From: Pseudo-nitzschia pungens
Taxonomy: Eukaryota > Bacillariophyta > Bacillariophyceae > Bacillariales > Bacillariaceae
Assembly: GCA_037355855.1 (NCBI GenBank)
Contig: CM074760.1
Coordinates: forward strand, 2,906,501 to 2,970,500
Direction: 5' to 3'
DNA: 64,000 nt
Part shown: positions 45,269 to 56,643 of the stretch, in pieces
Position numbering within the stretch: position 1 is the stretch's first letter
Layout: each line of letters opens with the position of its first letter
Translations under genes and position numbers: made by a program
The notes under the pieces: model-generated
Told to the model about the DNA's origin: nothing
The model's database searches: none
What the model saw: only the letters and a program-made list of their open reading frames with translations

Positions 45269-46523
45269 TTACGACTTGCTTTGGCTCCCCAAAACTTGGA
45301 AGAATGAACTGAAACGCTCACCCGAAGCTTTCGTTGCCAACCCACCTAGCTTCGTCATGATGTCCATCGGGTTTCGTCCCACGTTGCCAGAGTCTCTTTC
45401 GGCGGCTTCCGCAGCATCAAACTTGGGGTAAACAAGCGGGAAGAAAGAAGACTTGAGCGGCTTGCCATCTTCCAATCCGTGTCGACCCAGATCCGAGAGG
45501 ACACCCCCACTGCCCCGTTTATCGTGGTAAACACTGCCGGCCTTGGCAACAGTTCCTCCTAGAACGCGACGATAGGAAGTCCAGATACCATCCGACGGAC
45601 CGTCAACTTTGTGGATCGTTCTTGGGTGCCAGATCAACATATCCCCAGGCATCGTTCTGAACTCTAGCAACTTGGTGTTGTAGTCTTCTAATCCCTCTTG
45701 CTCAATATCAACGAAAACAGCTTGTTCATCAACGACATCGTTTTTGTGGGATCCTTTCAGGTAAACAGGTGCACCGTAGTCTTTCGGTGTCTCATCCATG
45801 GTGATCCAGAATCGAAGGCCTTCTTCCCAAGAAATCGGTCCGTTTTGATTGTCCTGGTGCCATTTGAATCCCTTGTTTGGGTTCACCATGAGAAGATCGG
45901 TGCTAACTCGAATTTCATCGGTTCGTCCACACTGCGCCAACACGTGGCCCATGGCCGAATGGTAGTAAAACCGAGCAAAGGCACTATTTGTTTGCCACAC
46001 ATTTCGTTGGATGTAATCGTATAGTTTGGAGGCAGTTCCGGCAAAAGCCCAAAAATGGGGCTCATCAACTTGATAGGCAGTGGCCTTGCGCAGATAGTCA
46101 ACCCATTCGTCATCGAACACGCCTTTGATGTGGACCACACCGTCCTCTTCCAGCGTGCGGATTTGTTCTTCAGTGATTGTGAAATTTTTCGGGTGCGGAA
46201 ACGTCCTTAACAAGTCCGTGGGGCATTTCGAGTCCGGGATCTTGTAGGCCAAAGTTGTACTCCCATAGTGAGGGTTCCTTCAAGATTTTCTCTTTAGCGG
46301 GAGCAAAATCTTCCTCGTCAAGTCCCGATCCTACAGCCGAAATAACTTCGCTGATAGGTGTTGCCGACCGCGAGGATTGGAACAATTTACTCGTGCTTTT
46401 CGTAGCGGCTGGCAGTCTTTGACTTGGTACAAAACCAGAAGCCGGTGCCACCATCGCCAGGGCAGCAACTGTGAGACCGCCTAAAAGTAGCGTCGATGAT
46501 GCTGTAGATTTCGTGGATTGCAT
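45269..46523 (-). CDS. Plastid-targeted PhyH-type 2-oxoglutarate/Fe(II) dioxygenase, one apparent frame change
   Basis: Phytanoyl-CoA dioxygenase-like oxygenase; the substrate is unknown. The N-terminus is a signal peptide (LLLGGLTVAALAMV) ending in APASGFVPSQ, matching the diatom ASAFAP motif for plastid import. The catalytic part has EEDGVVHIKGVFDDEWVDYL, the iron-binding pair in KWHQD, and the distal His in LIWHPRTIHKVDGPS followed by SYRRVLGG. At 46185-46189 a run of five T (plus strand) marks a shift: the upstream frame ends at a stop after APEKF, while the downstream frame continues as TITEEQIRTLEEDG. Dropping one base yields a continuous protein of 417 residues. The start at 46523 is the first ATG and gives the signal peptide. 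Confidence 0.82.
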
Positions 46524-46797
46524 GATCAAAGGTATTCCGTCACGAATTATGATGAGAGAGGGTTCAATATGTCTCTACGATGAGCTACTACCGCGGTCTT
46601 TCTAGCAAAGAGGTCAACGCTATGAGGTCTTCCGAAGTATCCTTGCTTATGGTGAATCCCAACGGAACAAGACGCTGTACAGAGTGTTATTATCGACGGC
46701 GACTATCAACAAAGCGATCGGCGCAAGTTAGTAACGAAAACTACAGATGGTGGCTCCTTCAATCAATCAAGCAAAGCTAGACTTTGGAGGGGAAAGA

Positions 46798-46874
46798 ATC
46801 TGGAATGTTGAAGGTCGCGTTGTTTTCCGTGTAAGATTTTAGATTTGCCGCTCACCACCTTCAACATTCCAGAT
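46798..46874. repeat. Perfect 18-bp inverted repeat with 41-nt loop
   Basis: The arms ATCTGGAATGTTGAAGGT (46798-46815) and its exact reverse complement (46857-46874) flank a 41-nt loop containing GTGTAAGATTTTAGA. It lies outside coding sequence, upstream of both the PhyH gene (minus) and the CLPTM1-family gene (plus). Transcribed, it would form a stable hairpin. It could be a small RNA hairpin, a cruciform, or the remnant ends of a short mobile element. Confidence 0.85.
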
Positions 46875-47389
46875 GAAGAAATCTCATTGGTCGGATCAAA
46901 TGAGTCAAGGGATGTATTGACTCGGATCGCGCATCCAGGAGATCACGCGTGTAAATCGCCGTGCCACACGACATCCTTGCACGCAAAAGTCGCTCCTACT
47001 GGTGTCAGTCGGACACTTGACCCCTGCCAGCTAACTCAACGAACTGCATTTGTGATAAACATGTGGCATTCATCGGAACAACACTGTCTTTTATGATTAC
47101 AAGTAATTTACTTATTGACCATCCGTCCGACCTGGATTTCGCAGATGACAGCTGTGATGATGACAACGGAACGCCAAACATGCAAATAGCGTATTGGCGG
47201 CGCATGGCGTTCGTCAATACAATTATGTTTTCCTCCCACTGTATTCATACAACATAGCAATCATACGGTAAGTTTACCTTTGAGAAGAATGAGATCGATT
47301 TTGAGATGATGAGAAAATAATTTTTGAATTGATGGAGGAAAAAAATGAAATAAATTTGAAATTATCATCGATAATGATGAAATTTGAAA

Positions 47390-47475
47390 TTCGACAGAGG
47401 ACACTCGACACTCGACACTCGACACACCACACTCGACACACGACACTCGATAAGGTTACTCGACAGACTCGACAG
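47390..47475. repeat. ACTCGAC-type tandem repeat
   Basis: About ten imperfect copies of a 7-8-bp unit (ACTCGAC, ACACTCG, ACAGACTCG) directly upstream of the CLPTM1-family start. Confidence 0.85.
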
Positions 47476-47546
47476 TCCTCCATTTATTAGCACTTTTTTC
47501 GTTTCTCTCTTGAAGCCGAGATACCAGAAACGAGAGCTTTGGCAGA

Positions 47547-49528
47547 ATGTGGTTTGTCTGGATTCTTTTGTTGATTGCATATGCAGCATTGACATGGCAA
47601 TCTTTGCTCGAGGCATCGGCTCCGGCAGTTTCGTGCAAACAACTAGAAGATTCGCCGTCGATGTCGTGGAACTGTTACCGCCCGGCAGTTCGCGTTGGTG
47701 ACGAGCTTAGCCTACAACTACAAATTTTTCATACAACATCATCTCCCGATGGAACGAGTGATAAAAGGAGGCAGTCCGCACATGCGTTTCCTAGATGGAA
47801 CCCAGTTGACACCTGTTCAATCGACTTCGTGGTTCCTCCAACCGGTAAACTACCCAGACTCATTAGCTGGTGGCGGAGTTAAGATAGACAATACCACTGA
47901 TTCAATTACCGAAGAATCGAAACGAAACCAAGATGTACAACAATGTGAGGTGATGCTACCCGCAATGGCTCGACACCGATCAAACACAAAATCCAAGGTT
48001 CGGCCACTGAAAGCTAGATTCGTTGTTCTTGCCAGAGCGCCACGAAGGGAAAACGACGGAAAAAGAAATGGAAACAATGAAAATGGCCAAAGAACTGTGG
48101 TAGAGACAACAGCACCTTTCTTCCTAACGCGCGTTGAGAAACGTGAACCAAGTTCAATGATAAGATTGTTGTTAAATTCAGGTAGAACAGAACAATCCGC
48201 AAAAGACTTTGGTTCCAATACGACCAACAGCAACACTAGCGACGCAAACAACAGTGGAAAGAACGTCCACAATTACGACGAAACTATGTGGATCCCTCAC
48301 CTAAAGTTTGGAAGATCACCGATACGCATTCGATTCGTGGCCGAGGATCGGGGATATGCCTTTTTGCAAAGAGCCGACGGGATTAGGTCTGAAAGCCTTG
48401 GATTCGTCTTTCTATGCCCCAATGATTTACGTCGACGAGCTTTCGCTGCAACAGAGTGCACAGATAGAACTTGCTCCTTTTGAGGACAATAGACCAGCGA
48501 TAAAAATACAAATCAAATTTGGATCAATCTCCCCTTTGGTCGATACACTATATCGGCAAGTTCGAGATGCCTTTGAAATGATCGAAAGCTCAGTCTTTCA
48601 AGGACCCGAATTGGACGAGCTCAGGTATTTCTTGCAAGACGAAAACCTCTATCGCTTCGCATTGACCAACATCATATCAACTCTTCACATGTGGTTGGAC
48701 TATTTGGCCTTTCGCGACGAGGTCCGATTCTATCGAGGAAAACAAAATTTGTCGGGAGTGTCCCCATCGACGGTTATTACGAAGATGATATGCTCTTTAA
48801 TTATCTTGCTTTATTTGATCGACGGAGGGGGAACTAGTTGGATTGTACTCACTAGTCTATTCTCGTCATTTGTCGTGGAGGCATGGAAGGTATTCAAACT
48901 TCTTCGGCCAACAATATCGTCAGATTTTCCTTATGTCAAGATACGAGACTTCGCGTCGAAACAAGAAGAACAAACGGCCGAATACGACCGCATCGCCTGT
49001 CGCAAACTATCTTTGTTGCTTTATCCAATTGTTTTCGGATGGTCGATATATGCTCTCAAGCACTACGAATATAAATCGGTTTACAGTTGGTTCATATCAA
49101 ACATGGCAAATGGTGTCTACACTTTTGGATTCATCTCCATGTGTCCTCAACTTTATGTCAACTACCGTCTGAAAAGCGTTGCACACTTGCCCTGGAAGGT
49201 CTTCATGTACAAAATTTTCAACACATTTGTCGACGATGCATTTGCATGGCTGATTGAAATGCCCCTCAAACATCGACTCATGACTCTGCGTGATGATGTA
49301 GTCTTTTTGTGTTTCTTGGTGCAGGTATACATCTACCGAGTGGACAAAACACGTAGCAACGAATTCGGATATTCCTACGAAGAAGAAGGGCATGAAGCAA
49401 TTGATACAAACAAACCGCACCAAAGCGTAGCGGAAGAAAAGTGCAAGGTCCATTCTACTGGTATTAACAATGTAGACGAACCAGCACCTTCGGTCAACAA
49501 AGAAACCTCAAAACTCAAGGCAGAGTAA
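47547..49528 (+). CDS. CLPTM1-family multipass membrane protein, two apparent frame changes
   Basis: CLPTM1 proteins are ER/Golgi membrane proteins; in animals they affect GABA-A receptor trafficking and phospholipid scrambling. The N-terminus MWFVWILLLIAYAALTWQSL is a membrane anchor, followed by a luminal domain. The C-terminal half has FYAPMIYVDELSL, FRDEVRFYRGK, GVSPSTVITKMICSLIILLY, WKVFKLL, SKQEEQTAEYDR and GFISMCPQLYVNYRLKSVAH, then MYKIFNTFVDDAFAWLIEMP. These are hallmark CLPTM1 blocks. The frame changes at 47725-47729 (run of five T) and at 48379-48381 (GGG); removing one base at each gives 659 residues, close to human CLPTM1. The gene runs tail to tail with the Arf-GEF gene, 153 bp apart. 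Confidence 0.85.
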
Positions 49529-49681
49529 AAACTGTACTAATCTAGTACACGTGCTACTATTTTCAGTTTTCAAATTGTGCCAAACGTTTCGCCACCCTCG
49601 TCTTTCTAAAGCGAGATATTCATCGACGATTGCAGTATCCATTTCCTTGAAGTATGCCTATTTCATAATTAAATGTAATGC

Positions 49682-52600
49682 TTAGTCTTCTACACTACAG
49701 CCATGAAGGTTCTTGGGAGCTTTGGTAGCTGCGTCTTTCCATTCGTCAACAAACTTCTTCAAAACTTTCATTTCTTCCATTGAAGTCCAGGTTTGAGAAC
49801 TGATGCTGCTGCTCTCTGTGGATGCCTCTAGTGTTGTTTCGAGAACACCGAGACTGATTAACACCATAACGACGTTCTTCAGATGCTCGATGGTCAATTC
49901 ATTTGTAGCTTGAATCATTTTCTGACACTCTGGTGTTTGCGATGATGGGTTATCTTCCAACGTATCTTCTGCCAGGATTGCTTTGATTGCATTGAGCATC
50001 GGCATCCATACTGCAGGCAGTAGGGAATACCTCTCACCGACAATGGTCTTTATGTGATGCCGAAGTGGTTTAAAGATAAGGCTGACGCATAATTCAACTT
50101 CTGCCATCATGCCATCTAACTGCTCAGGGTGTCTTATTCCTCTTCTCAGTTTAATTATACGGTCACCGGCTAGTGGGACGCAAACTTTTCCGAGTACTTC
50201 GCAAAGAATTTCGACCGGCAACAAACCTGCCTCTTTATCAAGGAAAGAGTCGGTTAATATTGAAAGCGCATGCTGGCGAACCGCCTGGCACGACAAAACA
50301 AGGTGAGATATTGAACACATTCATTGCATATTTGAACTGATACCTTGCTTCCACAGCACATCGCACATACCGGATTGGGACTCAAATTCGATACACTGGC
50401 GAAGTTTTCGATAACTGGTAACCAATTTTTTTTCCAAAACAAATCTCTCATCTCCATAGTAAATTTCACATCCTCCTTTCTAGCGATAGCGTTGCCTTCT
50501 ACCAAATTGTTCAGCACTTGAAGCAAGTCAAGGCCAGCAACACTCAACTTGGGGCAATTTCTCTTGTCTCCCGTAATCACCAGTAAATGGATGCATCCAC
50601 TAACGACTGAAGGAACTTGAGATTTCGCTTCGGATACATTTAGTAAGTAGTGAAGCGACCGGTAAACCTGTATAGAAGGATCGTCATCAGACAAGCCTAC
50701 GGATCGCCCGGTGTGTGATGAAGAGATTGACGGCAGTGAAGCACCACGGTATACACTCCATCTTATCAACGATAGAATGCCGTGCCAGCCTGTGTCGGAG
50801 AGCTTAGAAGAATCGTCCACACATCTGGTAATCCGCCACAGACCTTCTCCAATGTGTCGATCCAAAACATCCAGAAGACATTGTTTTTTCTCATCGTTTA
50901 CACAAGAATCTAAGAGAGACCAGGTGGACAAAACATCATTAGCAATTTCACCGCGTTTGAGTGAGAAGTATGAAACCCTCAAAAGTCCGGTAACAGCCTT
51001 TTCAATGGATCCACTAATTCTTGTGACGAGCTCCTTTTCACTCTCTACAAACGTCTTCGTCAATGTATCCAGACGATTGTGGTAGTGACTGCCTAAATGA
51101 TTGTACCAAATCATGGCAAGACGGTCTCTATTTTTCAAGGCAATTTCACAAATCAACACTTCAGCAAAAGCCTCAGATGCAGGGAGATATAGGAAACTCA
51201 ATCTGTTCAGGGATGGCAACACCATCGACTACTTTCTTTTCCTGAGAGATCAAGCTCAACAAAGCTTCAAGAAGGTTTGAAATGCCGTTGTCGTCCATGA
51301 ATCTGCTATCTGCAACAAGTACCCACAAAATCGCAACAGTTCGAGAGCCGTCTCCTCACCCGTGCTCGGGGGGTGATTTGAGTTCTTCGAGTATCTTCCA
51401 AACTCTCGAGCCCTGTAACAGGCATTTCTTGTGATTGGTTCAAAAACATATCTTCTTGGATCAATTGATTTTCAAACTGCCTACCAATACTTAGATGGTG
51501 ATCAGCACGCACAGCGAATCCTTCTTCAACGTCGATTGACGAATACTTCTCATCTTCATCATCGCTGGGAGCAAGGTCATCCCAGATAAGTAGATCCTCT
51601 TTTCCATGTCTCGTGCAGTAGAGTATCAGTTGAAGCGAAATCGTTTGGCTCTTCCGATAGCAGGTTCCTCTACACTACCGAAAATTGCTCGTCCCATGGA
51701 TGCAAAGAGTCCGCTACTGGCTGCACTTGTTACCTTTTCTTTTCTACCTTTCTTGCGGAGTTTCATCGCCCATTCACGACGGTTTTCTTTCGTCAGGAGA
51801 TCGGGATCACTTTCATTGAGAAGACCCTTACGTGTTCTCGATGCGCTGCCAAGCATTTTGAGGTCCCTCAACTCAAGAATCATTGCCCAAATATATTTCC
51901 AACTTTCTTGATCCAACTCAATATTTGCGTCACGAATCATGTGCAAAGCGATGATAGCTGCACCTTGAGCTTGGACAGAATTAGTAAATGCCCAAGATCG
52001 ACCATCACAACCTGAGGAGTAATTCAGAAGACCAGTGCATTTGCAAACATGCTTGAAGACCTTGCAAAAAATGTCATTTCTTCCTATCTGCCGAACACCC
52101 ATGAGCATTTCCCATGCTATATCCATTCCAAGACGAGCGCCTTGTGCACCATGCATTCCAGTAGGTGCACCAGTGTCCTGGACCCCCCAAAGAGCACTTA
52201 TTGAAGACATTATGGGCATGTACACTTGCTCAAGAACCAGTTCAGATAGATCTTCCGCATCGGTAGCGCTCAACACATCATCCGCATGTTTTTCTTCCTC
52301 TGCAGAGCCCCTGAGCACATCCTTCCAGCGTTCTACCGTCATTGATCCATCTGCTCCTTCTCCTTCTGTCTTAATCTCCTCTTCACGAATGCTATCGTAA
52401 ATTGCCTCTAGGTATTCACGGGGTAATTCTTTTCCCGGATCAGTAATGTCCTTGCCATAGTCGGTGTTGTTTCTTACAAAATCCGATTTTTTCATCCTTC
52501 GGTCTTCTTTGATGTTGTCGTTGTGTTGATCAGTGTTCAGCATGATGATACTGAAGGACAACAAGAAAGCAACGTCAGCAGCTCGCTTCGGATTATCCGA

Positions 52601-55238
52601 AAATAAGTTAAGAGCTCCATTGTTACTTTCTTCGCAAAGATTTCCACATGACTCCGCGAAGGCCTGAAGGATACGCTCAATCTGTTGCGCTTCTCCGGGG
52701 AGTCGGAAAGCAGCTAAAAACATCCGCAACCCATCTAACAGAGACTGTCGGTCAAAATGAAAAAGAGAACAAAACTCATACAATACCTCCTTATGAAACC
52801 AATCCCGTTCCCACACTTTTGGTGACTTTCCTGCTACAGCTGGCTTTCCGAGTTCGCCCAAGTAAACGCCCACCTCCTTCTTATCCAAGCCCACAACAAG
52901 CCCATTCCTTAGAAAAGAAGCTACACTTCTTGGGGTAACAGGCTCCGCAATGATGCCAGAGCTAACAAGGAATTCGATTCCTTTACTTGATTTCGTGTTG
53001 AAAAGATGAGCTGCCTTTCTCATGAGACGCTTTTTCGATTTGATATTCCGTAGGTGATGAGACGAGGAAATTCGATTCAAATCAGAAAAGGATCGTGGAG
53101 CTGGAGAAACTATATCTTTCATGATGGAATCACGGCAACGGCGCTCTTCCTTTGTTGATTCGCTGGCACGGTCATCCTGAAACAGACATTTCATACTTCC
53201 AATGATACTTTCGGCACATAATTCCTTCAGGTGAGGTGGCACCTTGCGATACATATCCTCTGTATTGGACATATTTTCACTCAAACCTGCGTTGCCTGAT
53301 GATGGTGGAGATGGCGCCTTGTTTTGATTCTCAAGATTGTGCGAACCACTGTTTTCACCCATTTTGCTTTCTTGATTGCCGTCCGCAAGCGCCTTGGTCA
53401 GCGACTCAGTGCCATGAAGCGAAGCTTCCATAATATCTCCTTCTTGGTCCACTTTGGATCCTACACAACGGCACAACTCGATCATCAAACCTACCCCCAC
53501 ATCAGACCGCCGAATATTACAGTCATACGTAGCAAAAAGTGTTTCCAAGCACCCTCCGTCACCCTCTGCGACAGTTTGACGAGTGTCGTGCAAGCACATA
53601 ATTTCTACAAGTGATTCTAGAATGATTTCGATCCCAGCATCGAAACTGAGATTCGCGTGAAACGAAGCAGAGTCTGTGGGATTATGGCGCTTCCGCAAGA
53701 GCGCCAACGCTCGTTGATAAAATCCTGTAAATATGGCCTCAAACTGTGGAACCAAATGTTTTCGCAGATTCACGCTTGTCCAAAGAGTAGACATTGTAGA
53801 GCAAATTTCCGACAGGACTTCGAGTGAGATAAATCCCGGAATTACACTCGGCGAGTCGTGGTACGCCCAGATAGCTTGTCCTGTCAGGAGCAAGCTCAGG
53901 CACAAATCGTCTTGAACGATCTGCAAAAGCCCCCGTTCCTCGTCTGGTGATGCTGACGCCGCTGCCTCAACCAATACCCGGTTCGGAACATCTTTCAAGC
54001 CGTGCAACAGTGCGCACCTTGTCAATCGCAGGCACAAGACCCGAGTTGCATCATGGGCCATTTGCGCCTCCCTCGATGCATCATCATCGCCACCTACCAA
54101 CGGTGTGTGCAACAGCTGGTTGACCAAGAATTCCAATATGAAACGTCCAGCAGGATCGTTCAAATCATCAAGGTCTTCGAAGACAGTTCGTACGATAGTA
54201 GTCAACACGTCTTCAAAATGGTAGCAAAGCGCAGGGCGAATGTACAAAGGTGTTGCGTGTCACGAACACGGTGTTGAAGGCATCCATTAAAGTTTCGATT
54301 TGAATCGATCGACGGTCGATTGTTACCATCAAAGCAAGCAAATCGGCGATGGCCATTTCGACGGCTTCATCTGCACCTGCATCAGTTTGTTCAAATTTAC
54401 AGTTCAGAACACCCTTAGTGAGAGGTTCCATCGCAAGTCCGAAACCAGATTGGTTCGAGAGGCTTCCCCCAACCGCTTTGAGACTTCCTCGTTCCAACAA
54501 TCTGTGCAAAGCTCGCAGTGCGACCAAGGTATGAGGTCCTGCGGCACGAGGGTCCATGACCACGGCCAAAAAGGGGCGGGCATATGGCCCTACATCTTGA
54601 TATTCATGGACGGCGGGAAAAGGAGCCGAATGTGGGTCTTGGCTGGTTTGATGCATAGATGGGGTAGCAAACACCTGCTGCTGCTGTTGTCCGTGTGGTT
54701 TTTCAACAAATACAGTACTACTCCCCTCATCAGACCTATCTTCGACATCTTGTGGCAAGGGTGGAGGTGGGGGAGGAGGTGGAATCGGTTGCGATTCGAC
54801 CACTGGTGAACTTGGTGTTTCTGCAATGGCCGAACTCGCAACAGCGTCTCCCGTGCCAGCACTACTAACACTCGCAGCGGGTGGATCCAATGCAGCTGAA
54901 GCCAATGGTGACAACGGGGCTGCTTTATCCAATTCATTGACAAATCCATACCCGCTATCGTATGATGCGTTGTACTTGCTCGCGGTAGTGATTTCGTTTC
55001 CCAAAACCGACAAGTCAGACGACAAAATAGCCTTGACCTTGTGACGCAAATCAACCAAGTCCTGTGCAAGATCTCCCCGCGCCACATTAGGAGGTCCTGC
55101 CCGCAACGAAGTTAAAACAACCCGAGTTTCTTCGCACAAATGGCGAGAAGCCTCTAAAATTGCGCTGACATTCATATCTGCCGTCGTTGTAGCAACGGAG
55201 GGCGGTGACCCGACACTGCCATGGTTGGAGTCATTCAT
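49682..55238 (-). CDS. GBF1/GNOM-type large Arf guanine nucleotide exchange factor, about five apparent frame changes
   Basis: Activates Arf GTPases at Golgi membranes through a Sec7 domain. A DCB region begins with an ATG at 55238; a Pro/Ala-rich insert contains a run of eight prolines. The HUS box reads YDCNIRRSDVGVGLMIELC. The Sec7 domain has FLRNGLVVGLDKKEVG and FRLPGEAQQIERI with the catalytic Glu, then SIIMLNTDQHND. A C-terminal helical region follows. A 59-nt intron (50285-50343) joins CCGSK to AVRQHALSILTDSF. Frame changes lie at 54234-54236 (GGG), 51638-51640 (AAA), 51599-51603 (TTTT), about 51340-51356 and about 51210-51212 (GGG). With one base removed at each, the protein is about 1830 residues, normal for GBF1. 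Confidence 0.85.
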
Positions 55239-56643
55239 AGTCGGAGAAAACGACAAATGATCCGTTTAATGAGAATGACTGCTCTATTCACTCTCGTATT
55301 CTAATACAGTAAGCAAGATCGACTGCAGACCCTAACGAAGACTTTGCTTTCTATCTCCTTTCTCCGATTAGTAATACGATCGAGTAGCGAAGGCAGAACC
55401 CAAATGCACCACAACCGAATACACAACTTTGGTGCTAAGCTTCTTAATGTCGCCCTTTGACGAAAACTCGATATTTGGTTTTTTCAAATTTTTCCTGCCG
55501 CACCACATTACTCGTAAGGCTTACTTAAAAATAATGGTAACCTTAATTTACTTCGTATCCGCTATGTAAGTTACCACTATTACGACGCTTCGGTTCGTGG
55601 TCACGGCAGACTAAGGTTAACCTTACTCGTACAACATAATGTGACGACGCACAAGAAGTAATGGCCTTCCATGACCCTCGAACCTACCGTTAAGTTATCT
55701 CCCTTTTTCGAACTGACCACATGAAGAATGAAAGTACGAAGTAAGGTTACGGAGTATTCAGTATGTAATCTAGGGTTCAGTAGGTAAGATCTTACGAACA
55801 GATTTGTACTAAGGTTACTACTACTTCGTACTACTATTCAATACAACGAGTGCGTACGGTACCTAGCAACATGCAGGCAACATGGAGGTCGTAGCTTTTC
55901 GTGCGGGTAATTACGTATTTTGTTTACTTGTAACCTGCTGTTACCTTACGGCGTACCGGTACCGGTATTACCAGGGGTCATAATAGACAGGGTTGCGCAA
56001 CTGCGCGAAAAAAAATTGCTTCGTACGAGTAAGGTTTACTCACTCTGTAAATTACCGGTAACCTTACTTCGTATCCAATACAGTACCGTACTCGTAAGGT
56101 TACTTCTAATTACCAGTATGCGTGGCAGTAACCTTATTGCTTACTTCGAACGAAGTAAGGTTACGAAGTAAGGCTTACGAAGTAAGATTTTAAGGTTACT
56201 TCGTAAGGTTACCGTGAGGTTACTCCGTAAAATTACTGTACTTCGTAAGATTAACTTACTTCGTACTACGTACTTCGTAAGGACCTTCGTAACGGTACTA
56301 CGTATTTTTAACTTCACATCTTCGCGAGAGTACATAGGTAAGACGATGATTAATGATGCATACGGTACCTACATACAAAGTGAATTCTTTAGATTCTCAA
56401 CAAAATCATGAATCCAATGAATCAATCGTCTTTCGACATCCTTCTTTTGGCATCCATGTTTTTTTCCAAATCGTTGGATCGAGGCACCAAAGCGCGTTGT
56501 TACCGTTCCATCATCGGCTGCCCCCATCTCAAATTCAGAACAGGATCAACAACTCCAACCACAGCTTCGGTTCATCACCAACCTCCAATCAACAACCGTA
56601 CCACCTTCCCTTGCATTTTACAAAACGAGGAAATATATCAAGC
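55239..56643. repeat. Spacer made largely of the GTAAGGTTAC/TACG motif
   Basis: Between the divergent Arf-GEF and Rpn1 genes. From about 55500 to 56300 the sequence is nearly saturated with GTAAG, TTACTTCGTA and GGTTAC words in both orientations. Exact GTAAGGTTAC copies lie at 55741, 56094, 56155 and 56203, with the reverse complement at 56058. At 56140-56159 nine-base arms (CTTACTTCG and CGAAGTAAG) flank AA. No gene recognised. Confidence 0.7.

Larger units (their letters stand above)
46524..47546. other. Spacer with an inverted repeat and a tandem repeat
   Basis: No gene supported. It contains a perfect 18-bp inverted repeat (46798-46874) and an ACTCGAC-type tandem repeat (47390-47475), both listed separately. 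Between them are A/T-rich stretches with repeated TTGAAAT/GATGA words. Confidence 0.4.

Noticed and set aside
52200..52400. Plus-strand frames within the Arf-GEF gene
   Set aside because: They are antisense to the Sec7 region, which has clear motifs on the minus strand.
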